In this document: piece by piece, positions 33,148 through 44,671 of the stretch | Numbering within the stretch: the first letter of the stretch is position 1 | How the letters are laid out: every line of letters starts with the position of its first letter | From: Curvularia sp. ZM96 | Taxonomy: Eukaryota; Ascomycota; Dothideomycetes; Pleosporales; Pleosporaceae | Direction: 5' to 3' | Assembly (NCBI GenBank): GCA_022457065.1 | Contig: JAJGBQ010000007.1 | Location: forward strand, 1 to 64,000 | DNA: 64,000 nt | Program-made: the position numbers and the translations under genes | Notes under the pieces: generated by a model | The model's database searches: none | What the model saw: the letters and a program-made list of their open reading frames with translations, nothing else | Told to the model about the DNA's origin: nothing

Positions 33148-33783
33148 GGTTGCGGATGCTTAGGAATGGTATATATGGATTCTTGAACGCTGTGTTAAGG
33201 GTTCAAGTCGGCGAACTTGGAGTTGATGTCTGCTGGACTTCCGCACGCGCAGAGTAGTATGAATTGTAGAGAGGAGGAAATAGACAGAAGATGAAGAAGA
33301 GAAAGCGCAACTGCTGCACAAATAGAGGTATGTTCTGAGCCATGGAGGCGATCAATGACGACAGCACGACGTGGTAGGTCTTGGGTGGTTCAGATCTATG
33401 GCTATGATTGCTTTGCAACATTACGCTAATGTCCCCACCACTGTAGCGAGAAACACCCTGTCCAGAGATGGTTTTATTTATTTATTTATTAAGTCCTACT
33501 CGGTTTCAGCCACGTACTGCGCAGCTATGCCCAGAAAGACAGATTGTGGCAGACAGCGGACGCGGCGCAGATGTTGATCCGCGCCGCCCCACTTCATCCC
33601 TCAAGAAGGACCAGCTGTCTCCGAAAACCTGCCGCTTTTCATCAACCACTATCTACAATTTGCCAGGTAGCTCATCTCAATAGTGGTCCTCCTAACTATA
33701 TGCTATGATATTAGGCTCGTAGAGGCGCGCTACCTCGTCTGTCGCGTCCGCTATACCTCTAGGGGTAGCTAGTTCTTTATCTA
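33148..33783. other. Intergenic, no gene recognised
   Basis: It holds the upstream region of the hydrolase gene and a (TTTA)n run at about 33,472-33,490. Small open frames show no known domain. Confidence 0.45.
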
Positions 33784-35134
33784 CAGTACTAAGCCAAAAG
33801 TTTCGCAAAGCACTCTGAAACCCCGCCCCCACCAAAACTTACTCACCGTGACTCTACCACCAATATCTCTACTAAAACTGCATATTTTCCAAAGTGGATA
33901 AATAGATATATTTCCTATATACTAGTACTTTGTTTGATAGCCTCGCGCGCGTCGGCAGGCTGCGAGGCGGCGCGGCATAGACGTGATTAGTCGAGTAATT
34001 AGCTTATTTAGTATCCGACACTAGCACTCTTTTAGAGCCTCGTAAAACCTATGCTACTCGTCTTAGGCTTGGCTGTAATTTCTATACTGTGGAAAGATTT
34101 TATACACTTTACGCTTAAGGGCCTACTAGAGGTGTTTAATAGGATTTAAATCTGGTAAGTTAGCTAGCTAATTAAGTATCTAAATCTAGTAATTAGCAAG
34201 AAACGTCTAGACGACTCTAGCTGTATATATCCGCGCGTTATCGTGCATGAAGATCTGATTTAGATAGTAGTAAGGGAGTAGGCCTTGACGAAGAGTTTAG
34301 ATGTAACTTTAGCTAGAGTAACCGTAGCGGGGAGCATTAGGATCCTTTTCTATAATTATAAGTAGACTCCGACAAGGTTGGCCTCTTCTGTCTAGCTATA
34401 TAGCCCTCTATACTATCTGCTGTAGTCCCTGTGAAGGACAAACCTTACTAATTATCTTCTTGTTCTATTTCTTATGTAGATATTAGAAGCACCACTCCTG
34501 TTTAGCGACAGAATCCTTCTAAATAGAGCACTCGTCTGAGAAAATAACCGTGCGGTAATGCTAAGGAAACAGTTAGTAGTTATATGTAAACTTATAGCGC
34601 TTGTAAGCATAAAGATAGGTTAGTTTTAGATGGCCTTTATAGCGATATTTACGTAGGCTAAAGCCTTTAAGAACCTAGTATAATATACGTCGACTAGGTG
34701 GCTTTGAAGTTGTCCCGTCGGCATGCACAAAGACAGCCTTTTTAATTAGGTTTTTGTATATAATCTTGGGCGATCGGCGTGTAATACATTGGATAATCTT
34801 CTTCTAATAGTCCGAAAGTATCGTTAGACGGCTGGATTGAGGCCTATTACGAGTAGTATTAGTGGTGGAGAACTTTTCATGAAGTTGGTAGATAGTCGAC
34901 GGCGCGCGTCTAAACTTAGCTGCAACTTCTAACAGCGTTGCACCCGCCTGTAGCATGCTAATAGCGGCGTTTCGCTCGTCTAATGTTATATTTGGACCGC
35001 GCGCCATCGATTTCTGCACTCAGCGATCGAATTAATGTAGTGGTGGGGTGGTGGTGGGTGTTCAAAGTAGTGGTAGAGGTGGTGGTTGGTGGGGTGGCTA
35101 GCGCTAGCGTTGCGAAACTTTTGTCGCGTAGCTG
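33784..35134 (-). mobile_element. Tc1/mariner-type transposon relic (about 1,351 bp)
   Basis: Imperfect inverted ends share CAAAAGTTTCGCAA: left TACAGTACTAAGCCAAAAG at 33,782, right the complement ending CTGTA at 35,136. TA dinucleotides flank CAG/CTG, the usual Tc1 arrangement. Subterminal regions are CCACC/GGTGG-rich (35,038-35,095 is GGTGGTGGGTG-like, with quadruplex potential). RIP has made the interior A/T-rich. The boundary is likely but the outer TIR bases are diverged. Confidence 0.7.
33930..35007 (-). pseudogene. RIP-inactivated Tc1-like transposase
   Basis: From ATG 35,007 the frame reads MARGPNITLDERNAAISM, then LEVAAKFRRAPSTIYQLHEKF, the paired helix-turn-helix start of a Tc1-like transposase, and stops at 34,804. 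Downstream, with stops ignored, the region contains DDE-family words (for example a degraded SPDLNPIEHLWW-like block read on minus near 34,050-34,150). Several stops inactivate it. Confidence 0.75.
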
Positions 35135-35523
35135 TAGAATGAAGTGGGGCGGGCTTCGCGGCTCAAACTATGTAGGAATTAACTAACCATACTCAGCAAG
35201 TTGCTCTTCGCGATAAATACTGTATACTCACAGGAACAGCTGCCAACACTTCTTACAACATCGTTGTACACTACCTCATTGCGCCACTATTACCGTACCC
35301 GGACTTTGACGGTGCCTCCCAGCAGGACACTGGAGAAAGCGACACGGCGCTGATGCCTTGCCAGAAATAGGGCGGGGTGCATGCAGCCTGACAGCACCCT
35401 TCAGCTACCTACTGCCTACTACTTAAAGGAGACGATGCGCCGCGTCTCTTCCTATGAGCCTTTTCTACTACAGCATCCTGGAGAGCAGTCCCAGCCACTT
35501 TTGTCGCAGAAACTGGCCATACT
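35135..35523. other. Intergenic upstream of the STAND receptor
   Basis: No gene recognised; presumed promoter and 5' leader of the gene starting at 35,524. The sequence is not RIPed. Confidence 0.4.
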
Positions 35524-38500
35524 ATGGACCCGCTCAGCGTCACGGCCAGCATTATCGCCATATTGCAACTAACAGCGAAGGTTGGCGAGTGCCTACATGA
35601 TGCTAAGGACGCCTCAACAGAGCGCAGCCAGTTCACGACGGAAACATCGAATCTCTCGAGCCTCCTTGTCGCTCTGTTGTCCCGCGTTGATGAGAGGTCC
35701 AATGAACCATGGCACACAGAGGTCCGAGCGCTGGGTGGAAAGGATGGGCTCGTCTACCAGTACCGAGTTGCGTTGGAGCAGCTGAAGGACAAAATATCGA
35801 GCGGACACGGACTAAAGAAGATGGCGAAGACTCTCCTATGGAAGTACATCAAAGAAGATGTTGAAGGAATCCTGGTGAGGATAGAGCGGCTAAAGTCGCT
35901 CGTGCAGATTGCGCTGCAAATGGACCACTTGTTTGTATCCTGGTAGACATGGAGAGGCAGCGTCGCTCACACCTGCAGCAAACTGTCGCAAGCGATCGAG
36001 ATCCGTATGACTTCCATGCACAACGACAACAAAGTCATCAAGGTGGGCGTCGATGCCATACAGCAAGACCAAGACCGTCAAAGGCACCGCCTCATCATGG
36101 ACTGGCTATCCTCGGCCGACTTCCCCGCTCAGCAATCCGACTTCATTACGCGCAGGCAAGAAAAAACGGGCTTGTGGTTCCTCAACTCCCCAGAGTTCAC
36201 CGAATGGGTCAGTGGTACAAGTCAGACGCTGTTCTGTCCCGGCATTCCTGGAGCTGGCAAGACGATAATGGCAGCGATTGCGGTGGATCATCTGCAGAAG
36301 ACCGTGCAAACGCCTAACGTTGGGGTTGCGTACATATACTGCAACTACAAAAGGCAGGCGGATCAAACAACTTCCAGTCTGCTTGCGGCGATGCTGAAGC
36401 AGCTGGTGCAGGACCGGCCATCGATCGCGAAGCCTGTGTCGAGTCTGTACGACCACCACGAAGTGCGACGGACGAGGCCGTCGGTTGAGGAAACGCTTAT
36501 TGCTTTGCAATCGGTGCTGGCGGACTACTCGAGGATGTACGTTGTGATAGACGCGCTGGACGAATGTGTTCATGACAGTCGCCGGGAGCTTCTGAGTAAG
36601 CTCCGCCACTTGCAAAGCAAAACAAGCCTGCATCTGATGGCTACTTCACGGTTTATTCCGGACATCATCGAAGAGTTTAATGGTCTGCCCACACTAGAGG
36701 TGCGCGCCGACGATGCGGACGTGAAACGATATGTGGCTGGCCAAACTAATCGACTGTCAAGATGCGTCCAACGCGATGATAATCTTCAGGAACTCGTCCA
36801 GAACAAGATTGTGGAAGCAGTAGATGGCATGTGAGTGCTTTGCACTGTTCTTTCAAGGACTATCAGCTCACGAGCCTGCTAGGTTTCTTCTTGCTAGTCT
36901 GCATGTCGATTCGCTACTCGATAAGGACACGAAAAAGAAAGTAAAGTCTGCGCTGGAGCACCTTTCTGGAGGCACTGAACCGCTCAAAAAGGCATATGAT
37001 GGAGCCATCGAGAGGATAGACGGTCAGCTGCCTGGGAAGACGGCGCGAGCAAAAAGCGTCTTATCCTGGATCTCGTATGCGGTAAGGCCGCTAACTACTG
37101 GTGAACTATGCCATGCCTTGGCAGTCGAGTTAGATGAGGAGGAACTAGACGAGGACAATATCCCTGATGTCGAAGAGATCGTCTCTGTATGTGCTGGCCT
37201 TGTTACAGTTGACAAAGAGAGCAACACCATCCGTCTCGTCCACTACACCACGCAAGACTACTTGAAGGGCATCCGAGAGAAGTGGAGCCCTAGCGCTCAG
37301 TACGACATTGCATCCACGTGTCTTGCGTACCTCTGCTTCAAGACGTTCAGGGGCGGTAGCTGTGCGAGCGACACTGAGTTTGAAAGCAGGCTTGAGCAGA
37401 ACGCGTTTCTAGACTACTCTGCTCGGTACTGGGGAGAACACGCAGCTAGTGTCCAAGAGAAGGTATCTGGACTAGCCATGCGTCTGCTTCAAGGCGATGG
37501 CTTGGTGGCTTGTGCTGTTCAGACCAGATCAAGGTCTGGCTATAAGTACGAGGGATACAGCCAATTGTTTCCTAAGCAGGTGACAGGCCTACATCTAGCA
37601 GCCTCGTTCGGGCTGCTGCATCTATCTGAGGGGCTCCTTTCTTGGTCTGTGAAGGAAAAGGGAACCGTTGCTGACTCAAGAGACAGCTACGGTCGGACAG
37701 CGTTGTCGCAGGCGGCACAAGGGGGGCACGAGGCTGTGGTCAAGCTGCTGGTCGAGCGAGACGATGTCGAGGCGGACTCGAAGGACGACATCGGTCGGAC
37801 GCCGCTATGGTGGGCTGCAAAAGGAGGGCATGAGCAGGTCGTGAAGCTGCTACTTGCGACGGGAAAGGTGGACGTAGACTCGCGAGATAGTGATGGTGTT
37901 GAGGGCGGTCAGACACCGTTATTGTTAGCCGCAGAGCACGGGCATGAGGCGGTTATGAAGTTACTACTCGCAACGGGAAAGGTAGACGTAGACTCGCGAG
38001 ATAATAGCGGTCGGACGCCGCTGGCGTTAGCTGCATGGAGAGGGCATGAGACAGTCGTGAAGCTGCTACTCACGACAAAAAAGGTGGACGTGAACTTTAA
38101 GCGTTATGGCGGTTGGACACCACTGTCGTTAGCTGCAGAGAACGGGCACGAGGCGGTTGTGAAGCTGCTACTCGAGACAGGCAAGGTGAACATTGACTTG
38201 TCTGATGGTGATAGTTTTGAGGGTGGTCGGACGCCGCTGTCTTTAGCTGCAGAGAACGGGCATGAGGCGGTTGTAAAGCTGCTACTCGAGACAGGTAAGG
38301 TAGATGTGGACTCGCAGGATGATGGCAAGTATTATGGCGGTCGGATCCCGTTGGCATGGGCTGCGGCGAATGGGAACGAGGCGGTTGTGAAGCTACTACT
38401 TGTTATAGGCAAGGCCAATGTAGATTTGAAGGCTGATGACGGACGAACACCGATGTCGTGGGCAGAAGAGGGTAGGCACGAGGCGGTGGTCAAGCTGCTG

Positions 38501-38527
38501 AGATCGCACGGTACCCACTCCAAATAA
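35524..38527 (+). CDS. STAND/NLR-like receptor: Fungal_N - NACHT - ankyrin repeats, 967 aa
   Basis: Proposed exons 35,524-35,930, 35,979-36,830 and 36,883-38,527, with introns of 48 nt (GTTTGT..CAG; removes an in-frame TAG) and 52 nt (GTGAGT..TAG, joining AVDGM-FLLASL). Residues 1-150 are the Fungal_N type (MDPLSVTASIIAILQLTAKV). NACHT: Walker A GIPGAGKT (224-231) and Walker B VVIDALDE (324-331). A winged-helix-like region follows, containing RLVHYTTQDYL. From about 654 to the end come nine ankyrin repeats (RTPLSLAAENGHEAVVKLLL pattern). Fungal NACHT proteins are regulators of allorecognition and cell death; the repeats bind the ligand. No RIP stops, so it looks functional. Confidence 0.9.
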
Positions 38528-38803
38528 GCTACCTATTGGCTTAACCCTCCTCATTCACCACCTACTACTCTCCTCTTGTTGTCCTATAACTTAATCAGTC
38601 TAGATTTAGGTCAGCTGATCGTTATCTCTACGTAGACTCAATGAAGCAAGCATGTATCTCATATATATTTCGAATAGATTTAGTAATTAGCAGCCTAATT
38701 AGCGGTTTTTACATTGAACCTTAAAAGGCATAAAATACTTTAAACTCGTCACTGCTAGCTGTGGAGGGTGGCCAACCCGCTCCAGTCACACCCTTTACCA
38801 TGG
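38528..38803. other. Short A/T-rich gap between receptor and neighbour
   Basis: A/T-rich with TA-rich words (GATTTAGTAATTAGCAGCCTAATTAGC) suggesting a small RIPed remnant. The frame of the next gene is open upstream to about 38,768 but without ATG. Confidence 0.4.
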
Positions 38804-40804
38804 ATGTCTGGATTAGATGGCATTGCAGGAAAGGCTCCCGGACTCCGAGCACCTCTTAACGTTACATTGCCCACAGTTGAAAATCCTCAATGTGTACAAA
38901 CAACCTTGGATGAAGACGGTTTCACTAATGTACTCGTCGCAGGAGACGGTGTAGGTATCGTCTCTGGAGTTGAGAAGATCCTAGACTTCGGGTACCAAGC
39001 GGGAAGTTTTATCATCAATACCGCCAAAAAGGCCTGGCAATTTGTGATTGAGACTGCAGAGCAGGCACTGAAAGCCCTATCAGGACTTTTCAAGTTCCTT
39101 GGAGATGCGGTTGAGGAAGCATTGATCTGGCTGGCTGGAAAGCTAGACTGGACAAGTATCCTTGATACAGCGGCAGTTTTCAACGAGATGTTCAATGCAG
39201 GTATTGAGATGTTGGAGGATGTGATCGAGAAGGGCGCCGATGCGGTGGATCACATCTTTGCCGACATGGAGGCGCAGGTGGCACAATTGCATGTTCCTCC
39301 CGAGATCCCGCAACAATTTGCTAAATTAAAGCCGGACGTTGACAAGAAAAAGAATGAAAAGAGTAACAATTTTGCGGACAATCCGGGCTTCAACAGGCTG
39401 AACAACAACTTGGAGAACGGTGATACACAGAAGGCGCTTTCTACCACTGCAGGAAATTCAAAGGCTACAAGTCTTAGCGATGTGCTCAAGACATTGTTCG
39501 ACAATTTTCTTAAACCACTGTGGGATAACTTCAAAGACACCTTAGTACACATCTGGGACGACATCAAAAAGCTGTTCGACTCCAATTCAACCATGACATG
39601 GCAGGACATCCTGAAGAACATAGGAGCAGACATCACACTAGGCATTGTCAGAGGTATTCGTAAAGCAGTCCATGAGCCCTTCGCGGTCTCTCACTTAATC
39701 GTCGAATGGATTCATGACATGCTCAACAAGGAGATCGACATTTGGGTAGTGACAAAACTTTACGCCAAGATTACACGTGGTCAAAAACTCACCAGTTTGA
39801 ATCTTTGTTCGCCAATATTGGCAATTCCAACAACGTGGGTATTCCGGCTGCTGTGTGGCAAGAAGCCCAGAGATATTCCACAGCTGGCCAGTTTTCTGGA
39901 CGAGCTTCACGCAAGAGACTCCAAGATTGTCTCTTTTAGCAGCAAGTCGGCAGCACCAACATTCGATAGGGTCAGCTCGCAATCTCTTCCTGATGATAAC
40001 TTCGCTGCCATGTCGGCAGCAGAGAATGCATTTCAATCAGAGAAAACAATGCTCTTGGCTACGGATGCAGTCTCTCAGAATCGTCAGTGGGCTAATCGTA
40101 TTACAAATTTTGCCACAAAGGCAACTACGGAACAGTCTTTGCAAGCCGTAACCATGAGCCCCGGAATGAAGCGACTCCGTTATGTTTGGCGCATGGGTAT
40201 GCTCATCAAATCTGCAGGCGTCATCGTCTACACATTATATGGCACAATCACTACAGGACTAGCATGGCCCACAGTCGGATTCGAAAACGATGGTGCCATC
40301 GTCAATGAGTTCACGAAGGGGAAGATGATGTATGTTGCAATCGTTATCGGTGTAGGCTCTTTTCCTTTCGAGAAACTCGACCGACATCCCCTTGGATATT
40401 CGATTCGGATATTCTCGTGGGCTTGTACTGGTTTCATAAATGCCGTCAAAACAGGCGTGGCGGGGCCTGTCAAGCCAGCCATGGCCGGTCTCGCAGGCGT
40501 GTGGGACCTGGTTTGCTACGTTATAGCGCTTATAGCCGAAGGCATTGCTGGTAAAACTGATGGTGCGCTAGAGTGGACTCAGCGTATCCTGGCTAATTGT
40601 TGGGCTATCGGAAGTGCCTACAATGCAATGACAAAAGCGGTTGAGCCTATCGGATTAACTCTTACCATCGGAGCAGGCCTCGCGATGAACGTGGAAGGTA
40701 TGATTCTTGCAGCGAGGCAGCTCGATTACTTCACTGAGAATGCAACCAAGGAAGATTACTACCCTCCATCCTGGTCTACTTCACTGAGCGGGTCAATGGG
40801 CTGA
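38804..40804 (+). CDS. Large orphan fungal protein, probably 5'-truncated (666 aa from first ATG)
   Basis: A continuous open frame. The first ATG in frame is 38,804. It is rich in amphipathic segments (AWQFVIETAEQALKALSGLFKFL, then KPLWDNFKDTLVHIWDDIKKLF) and ends with hydrophobic stretches (LIKSAGVIVYTLYGTITTGLAWP, KMMYVAIVIGVGSFPF). I recall similar long fungal hypothetical proteins with repeated WDDI/WTSIL words whose N-terminal half is missing here. Function unknown. The segment GDGVGIVSGVEKILDFGYQAG begins abruptly, which supports loss of upstream exons. It is co-oriented with the STAND gene 280 bp upstream. Confidence 0.65.
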   Translation: MSGLDGIAGKAPGLRAPLNVTLPTVENPQCVQTTLDEDGFTNVLVAGDGVGIVSGVEKILDFGYQAGSFIINTAKKAWQFVIETAEQALKALSGLFKFLGDAVEEALIWLAGKLDWTSILDTAAVFNEMFNAGIEMLEDVIEKGADAVDHIFADMEAQVAQLHVPPEIPQQFAKLKPDVDKKKNEKSNNFADNPGFNRLNNNLENGDTQKALSTTAGNSKATSLSDVLKTLFDNFLKPLWDNFKDTLVHIWDDIKKLFDSNSTMTWQDILKNIGADITLGIVRGIRKAVHEPFAVSHLIVEWIHDMLNKEIDIWVVTKLYAKITRGQKLTSLNLCSPILAIPTTWVFRLLCGKKPRDIPQLASFLDELHARDSKIVSFSSKSAAPTFDRVSSQSLPDDNFAAMSAAENAFQSEKTMLLATDAVSQNRQWANRITNFATKATTEQSLQAVTMSPGMKRLRYVWRMGMLIKSAGVIVYTLYGTITTGLAWPTVGFENDGAIVNEFTKGKMMYVAIVIGVGSFPFEKLDRHPLGYSIRIFSWACTGFINAVKTGVAGPVKPAMAGLAGVWDLVCYVIALIAEGIAGKTDGALEWTQRILANCWAIGSAYNAMTKAVEPIGLTLTIGAGLAMNVEGMILAARQLDYFTENATKEDYYPPSWSTSLSGSMG

Positions 40805-41553
40805 AACATCAGGCGCCGAAGATAATCGCAAAATGTAATTTCCTTAAACATAGAACACTAAACGTATCGCTTTATGCATATTAGCATTTCTCCCACTAGC
40901 ACGTAGCTCCTTGCAATTATTAGAAGCGCGTACGTTCGATCCAAACTTCACGGTCACCACAGTAATTGTTGACCTCTGGTTTTGATCAATTGATTTATGA
41001 TACTCTCTGTCCAGCACCTGAACAAAGTAAAAAGGTCGGCCTGCAGATGAATAAGTATAAAGTCTGCTCAATGTTCCAAATGACGACTCCTCTTCGGCGG
41101 GAAACGCGAGAACAAGAGAACAAAGAACCCAATCAATGCAACCGCAGCGTTGCATACAAAAGTCAGATGGCTCTTCCCAACTTCGGTCGGCTGTGGCCAA
41201 GGTTTGGTAACAGGACGGCAATTGTTCCATCCCTCATTTACCCTTTCTACATGGGCGTAGGCGAGATTTTAAGCTAGTCTTGTAGCGCTTCTAGACATTG
41301 ACAGAAATCTGCTCTAAAAAGCTTTAAGATCATCAACTTCCAAACCTTCCACCTCCTTTACTTCTACATCACAAGAGCCGATCAACAAGTATTAAACGGC
41401 CCGGCGCAAGTTACTACACTCCATCAATTCCCAGATTGCCCGGCCCAAAACTATTGATCATCCATCTCCATCTACCATTTCATATGAGTATTGAAATCGA
41501 TTGGCATAATCCCAATTCTAAACCAGGTATAACATTCGACAGGGTTTCGACGG
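40805..41553. other. Intergenic, no gene recognised
   Basis: Short open frames only, none with a known domain; no repeat family recognised. Confidence 0.4.
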
Positions 41554-42309
41554 ATGCAATACCCATGCACCCCCGACGCCGACCTCCCCACCGCTTTCTC
41601 TACTCTCCTGATCAACCCCCCACTGCCGTCCCTCCATAACGGCGGCTACATGGAGGATCTCGAGAGCCGCGACCAGTCGTGCCGTGTGTTAGGCATTGTT
41701 GACTTTTGCGAGCAAGCGCACCTAGTCTCGGCGGGTGAGAGGGAGCAGTAGAACATCAACATAGGCGAGAGCAGCGACCGGGAGATTCAGCTGGCGCTGA
41801 ATGGGATGCTGCTGGGGGTGGACCTGCACTCGTCGTTCGACGCTGGCACGTGGGTGCCGATGGTGAAGGAGGGCGGCCGGCTGATTGTGTACTTGGTGCG
41901 GACGGCTGACGTGTTGAACCAGTTCGCCGCGCTGCAGCACAACGTCAAGATGCACAAGCTGGTGGGCATCGACCAAAGTTGCCTGCTTGCATGTGTCGCG
42001 TGGGCGGTGCTGTCGCTTCGCCACGAGTTTCTCTCAATTTGGCGACTAGCGAGAGACAACCTGTTCCTGCGGATAAAGGGCAGCGAGCTAACGGAGATGA
42101 TGCCTAACATGTTTAAGCAAATTTCGCGCTCACAGTTAAGGAACCTGAGCCCGACCAAGTGGCCGCGGTTGCAGGCGCTCAAAGAGGATGCTGGCGTTTT
42201 CATCGCTGCGGAGCTGGGTTGGGGTGACGAGGCCGGTGATGAGGCAGGGAACGGCTTGGAGGACAGGGAGCAGCTCTACGGTGCCAACGATGACTTAGGC
42301 CCGTATTAA
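41554..42309 (+). pseudogene. Hypothetical protein frame with one in-frame TAG (251 codons)
   Basis: ATG at 41,554. The frame continues across a single TAG (41,749-41,751, in ...SAGEREQ-stop-NINIGESSDREIQ) to 42,309. Both sides have the same codon character and G/C-rich third positions, so they belong together. Blocks such as GGYMEDLESRDQSC, LGVDLHSSFDAGTW and TADVLNQFAALQHNVKMHKLVGIDQS look like a conserved protein I cannot name. The stop may be a CAG-to-TAG or TGG-to-TAG change, or a short intron could skip it. Confidence 0.45.
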
Positions 42310-42793
42310 CGTGGCCGCAAACGCTTACGGAACCCTGTACCATTGCCGCCACTGTAGGACGTTGGCACAGATCCGCTCCTCGAGCTCGACTATCTCTGCA
42401 TGCCGATAACCCCCTCAAGGGCAAAGAAGCGAATCAAGCGCGCTACGGCTGTGCAACAGGTTAAGCTTTCCCACCCACTTGCCCCTTAAAATCCTCATCG
42501 TATTGACGTGTGTGTGCTGATGCCATGTTCGACTCCGCTCCGATGGATGTGACAAGCGACGCTAGCGCTGGGCAAGTAGTACGGAGGCTGGAGTGCGCCT
42601 TAACGCTTATATCAGGCCACGGTTTTAGTCTGGTGGCCTAACGAGTACGCACAAAATCAGCCCAGTCTGCCTTGGTCGGGCTAGAAGCATTGCGTGTACT
42701 GTAATTCTTATCTCCTTCCTAACAGGATCTAGATTTATCCCTTAAGTTGACAGGTCAGAGCCATACATCGAGCTTCACGACTTCACCACCTCT
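42310..42793. other. Intergenic upstream of the lipase gene
   Basis: No gene recognised; presumed promoter of the gene at 42,794. Confidence 0.4.
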
Positions 42794-43957
42794 ATGATGG
42801 CTTCGATTCTGGTCTCTCTTCTATACTATTCCGTCTTTATACACGTTAATTACGCGTCACTAGCTGCTGGACAATTGGTTTTCCCTGTCCCAAGCGGTCA
42901 ATATGCAGTCGCTCATAGCACGCTTAAACTCACCGACGACTCCCGAGTTGACCCCTACGACCCCAATCATGGGAAGCGGAATGTCATGATCTCCCTTTTC
43001 TATCCGATACCTCGCTATGCATGTGAGCAAATCTGTCCGATTCCATACATGCCTACCATCACTGCGACCTACGTTGACACCTTCGCCGCTCAATATGGGG
43101 TTCCAAACGGTACATTTGGTTCTATCCAGATGCAAGTATGCTGCAAATCATCTCGCCGCGTGGTGAAAGATGTCGGGAAGTTCCCACTTGTATTATTCTC
43201 TCCCGGCTTGGGTGGTTCTCGGCTACTGTACAATGTGCTCGCAGAATCGCTAGCAAGTGCGGGATATGCAGTTGCTACGATGGATCATACGTTCGAGACG
43301 CTCGTGGTTGAGTATCCTGATGGATCATTCACACCCGGACTCGACGCGTCGTACTGGGACCCGAGAATACCCGGAAGACTGGAGTCACTCTTGGGTGTGC
43401 GAGTCGAGGACGGCCGCTTCATCTTATCGCAGCTCGGGCGCAAAGATGTGGTCCAGAGGTTGGCGCCCGGGTCAGCGTGTGGATTCAATACCAGCCGTGT
43501 AGCATTCTACGGTCATTCGTTCGGCGGGGCCACAGCAATCTCCGCACTCATGAACGACACACGCTTCACTGGAGCCATCAATATGGACGGCACACAGTAC
43601 GGCAATCAAACTGATGTCAAGAAACCCGCCCTGCTATTTGGCCGAGCAGAGCCAAGTCCGCACAATCGTACGAACGATGCTAGCTGGGAAGGTGTTTGGA
43701 AGCATTTGAAGGGATGGAGAAGAGAGCTCGGATTAAAAAATTCAGAGCACCTTACGTTCGGTGATGTTCCATTATTCCTCAAGCTGAGTAAGCTACCGAT
43801 TCCTGTCAAACCGATCATTGGGAGCCTGGATGGTGAAAGAAGCTTTGAGATTATTACAACGTATATCGAGGCGTTTATGGATTACGTCTTGAAAGGGAGG
43901 AAGAGTGAGCTTTTTGATGGACCGAGCGAGAAGTTTCCTGAGATTGTGGTGGGATAA
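42794..43957 (+). CDS. Secreted PAF-acetylhydrolase-like alpha/beta-hydrolase, 387 aa
   Basis: Single exon. The N-terminus (MMASILVSLLYYSVFIHVNYASLA) is a signal peptide. Residues 30-75 carry FPVPSGQYAVA and MISLFYPI, the usual start of the PAF-AH/dienelactone-like family PF03403. The oxyanion region FSPGLGGSRLLYN (135-147), the nucleophile elbow GHSFGG (240-245, Ser242) and the preceding VEDGRFILSQL are present. Asp (INMDGTQYG) and the C-terminal region (HLTFGDVPLF, His about 318) supply the rest of the triad. A secreted lipase/esterase is likely; the substrate (short-chain phospholipid or other ester) is not determined. No RIP damage. Confidence 0.88.
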   Translation: MMASILVSLLYYSVFIHVNYASLAAGQLVFPVPSGQYAVAHSTLKLTDDSRVDPYDPNHGKRNVMISLFYPIPRYACEQICPIPYMPTITATYVDTFAAQYGVPNGTFGSIQMQVCCKSSRRVVKDVGKFPLVLFSPGLGGSRLLYNVLAESLASAGYAVATMDHTFETLVVEYPDGSFTPGLDASYWDPRIPGRLESLLGVRVEDGRFILSQLGRKDVVQRLAPGSACGFNTSRVAFYGHSFGGATAISALMNDTRFTGAINMDGTQYGNQTDVKKPALLFGRAEPSPHNRTNDASWEGVWKHLKGWRRELGLKNSEHLTFGDVPLFLKLSKLPIPVKPIIGSLDGERSFEIITTYIEAFMDYVLKGRKSELFDGPSEKFPEIVVG

Positions 43958-44671
43958 TGTAGTTTTCCTCAATGTCAATGCTTACTAGATTGCCTAGTAA
44001 AAGGCTCAATGTGGGGTGCGCCTGCGTCTAATTCAATGAGTCTGTTCCCAATGCCAACCTTTGGACCCTCCTATCTCAACTTGTCAAAGTGTTGCCTGCC
44101 CACTCTAACTCACTTAGTGTTCGCTCATGATCCTCCCACTGGAGGTGAACATGATCGCCGCGAGGCTGATGCTGAATATGAAGCACGACAGCTGCGAAAT
44201 CCATCCGTTGATCACAAGGTTTATACACCTGATAGTATGAACAGCCACAACATTAGGTCGCTGGTCAGCCCACAAGAGGCAATACTTCTGCGGCCCCGGT
44301 TATCACACAGCTGCGAAACACGTCCAAGCAGATTCAATTTGGACTGTTTGTTGATATTCAATACGGTGTAATTACCCGGATGGATAATGGAGATCACGCG
44401 TTGGTCTTGAAGTAGTGACCGGATGAAGCAAGGATCCAAAGTCACGTGATCGGCAACGGCAGAAACGCTCACTCCGTGCCGTACATATCAACGCAAACAT
44501 GTGCGTGGTCATCGATCCGCTCCGTCTCATGACATTGTCAGCTTATTTCTTAATAATCTAGACGTGCACGGTAGTAAAATCAGATTGCTTTGTCTCGAGA
44601 ATTGTATATAACTCTGGGAATCCACCCACCTTTTCAACCATAAATCATACGTCCTAAGTTATTTATCGAAG
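43958..44671. other. Intergenic, no gene recognised
   Basis: Contains short open frames without known domains; the last 100 bp are the probable promoter and leader of the HD-domain gene. Confidence 0.4.
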
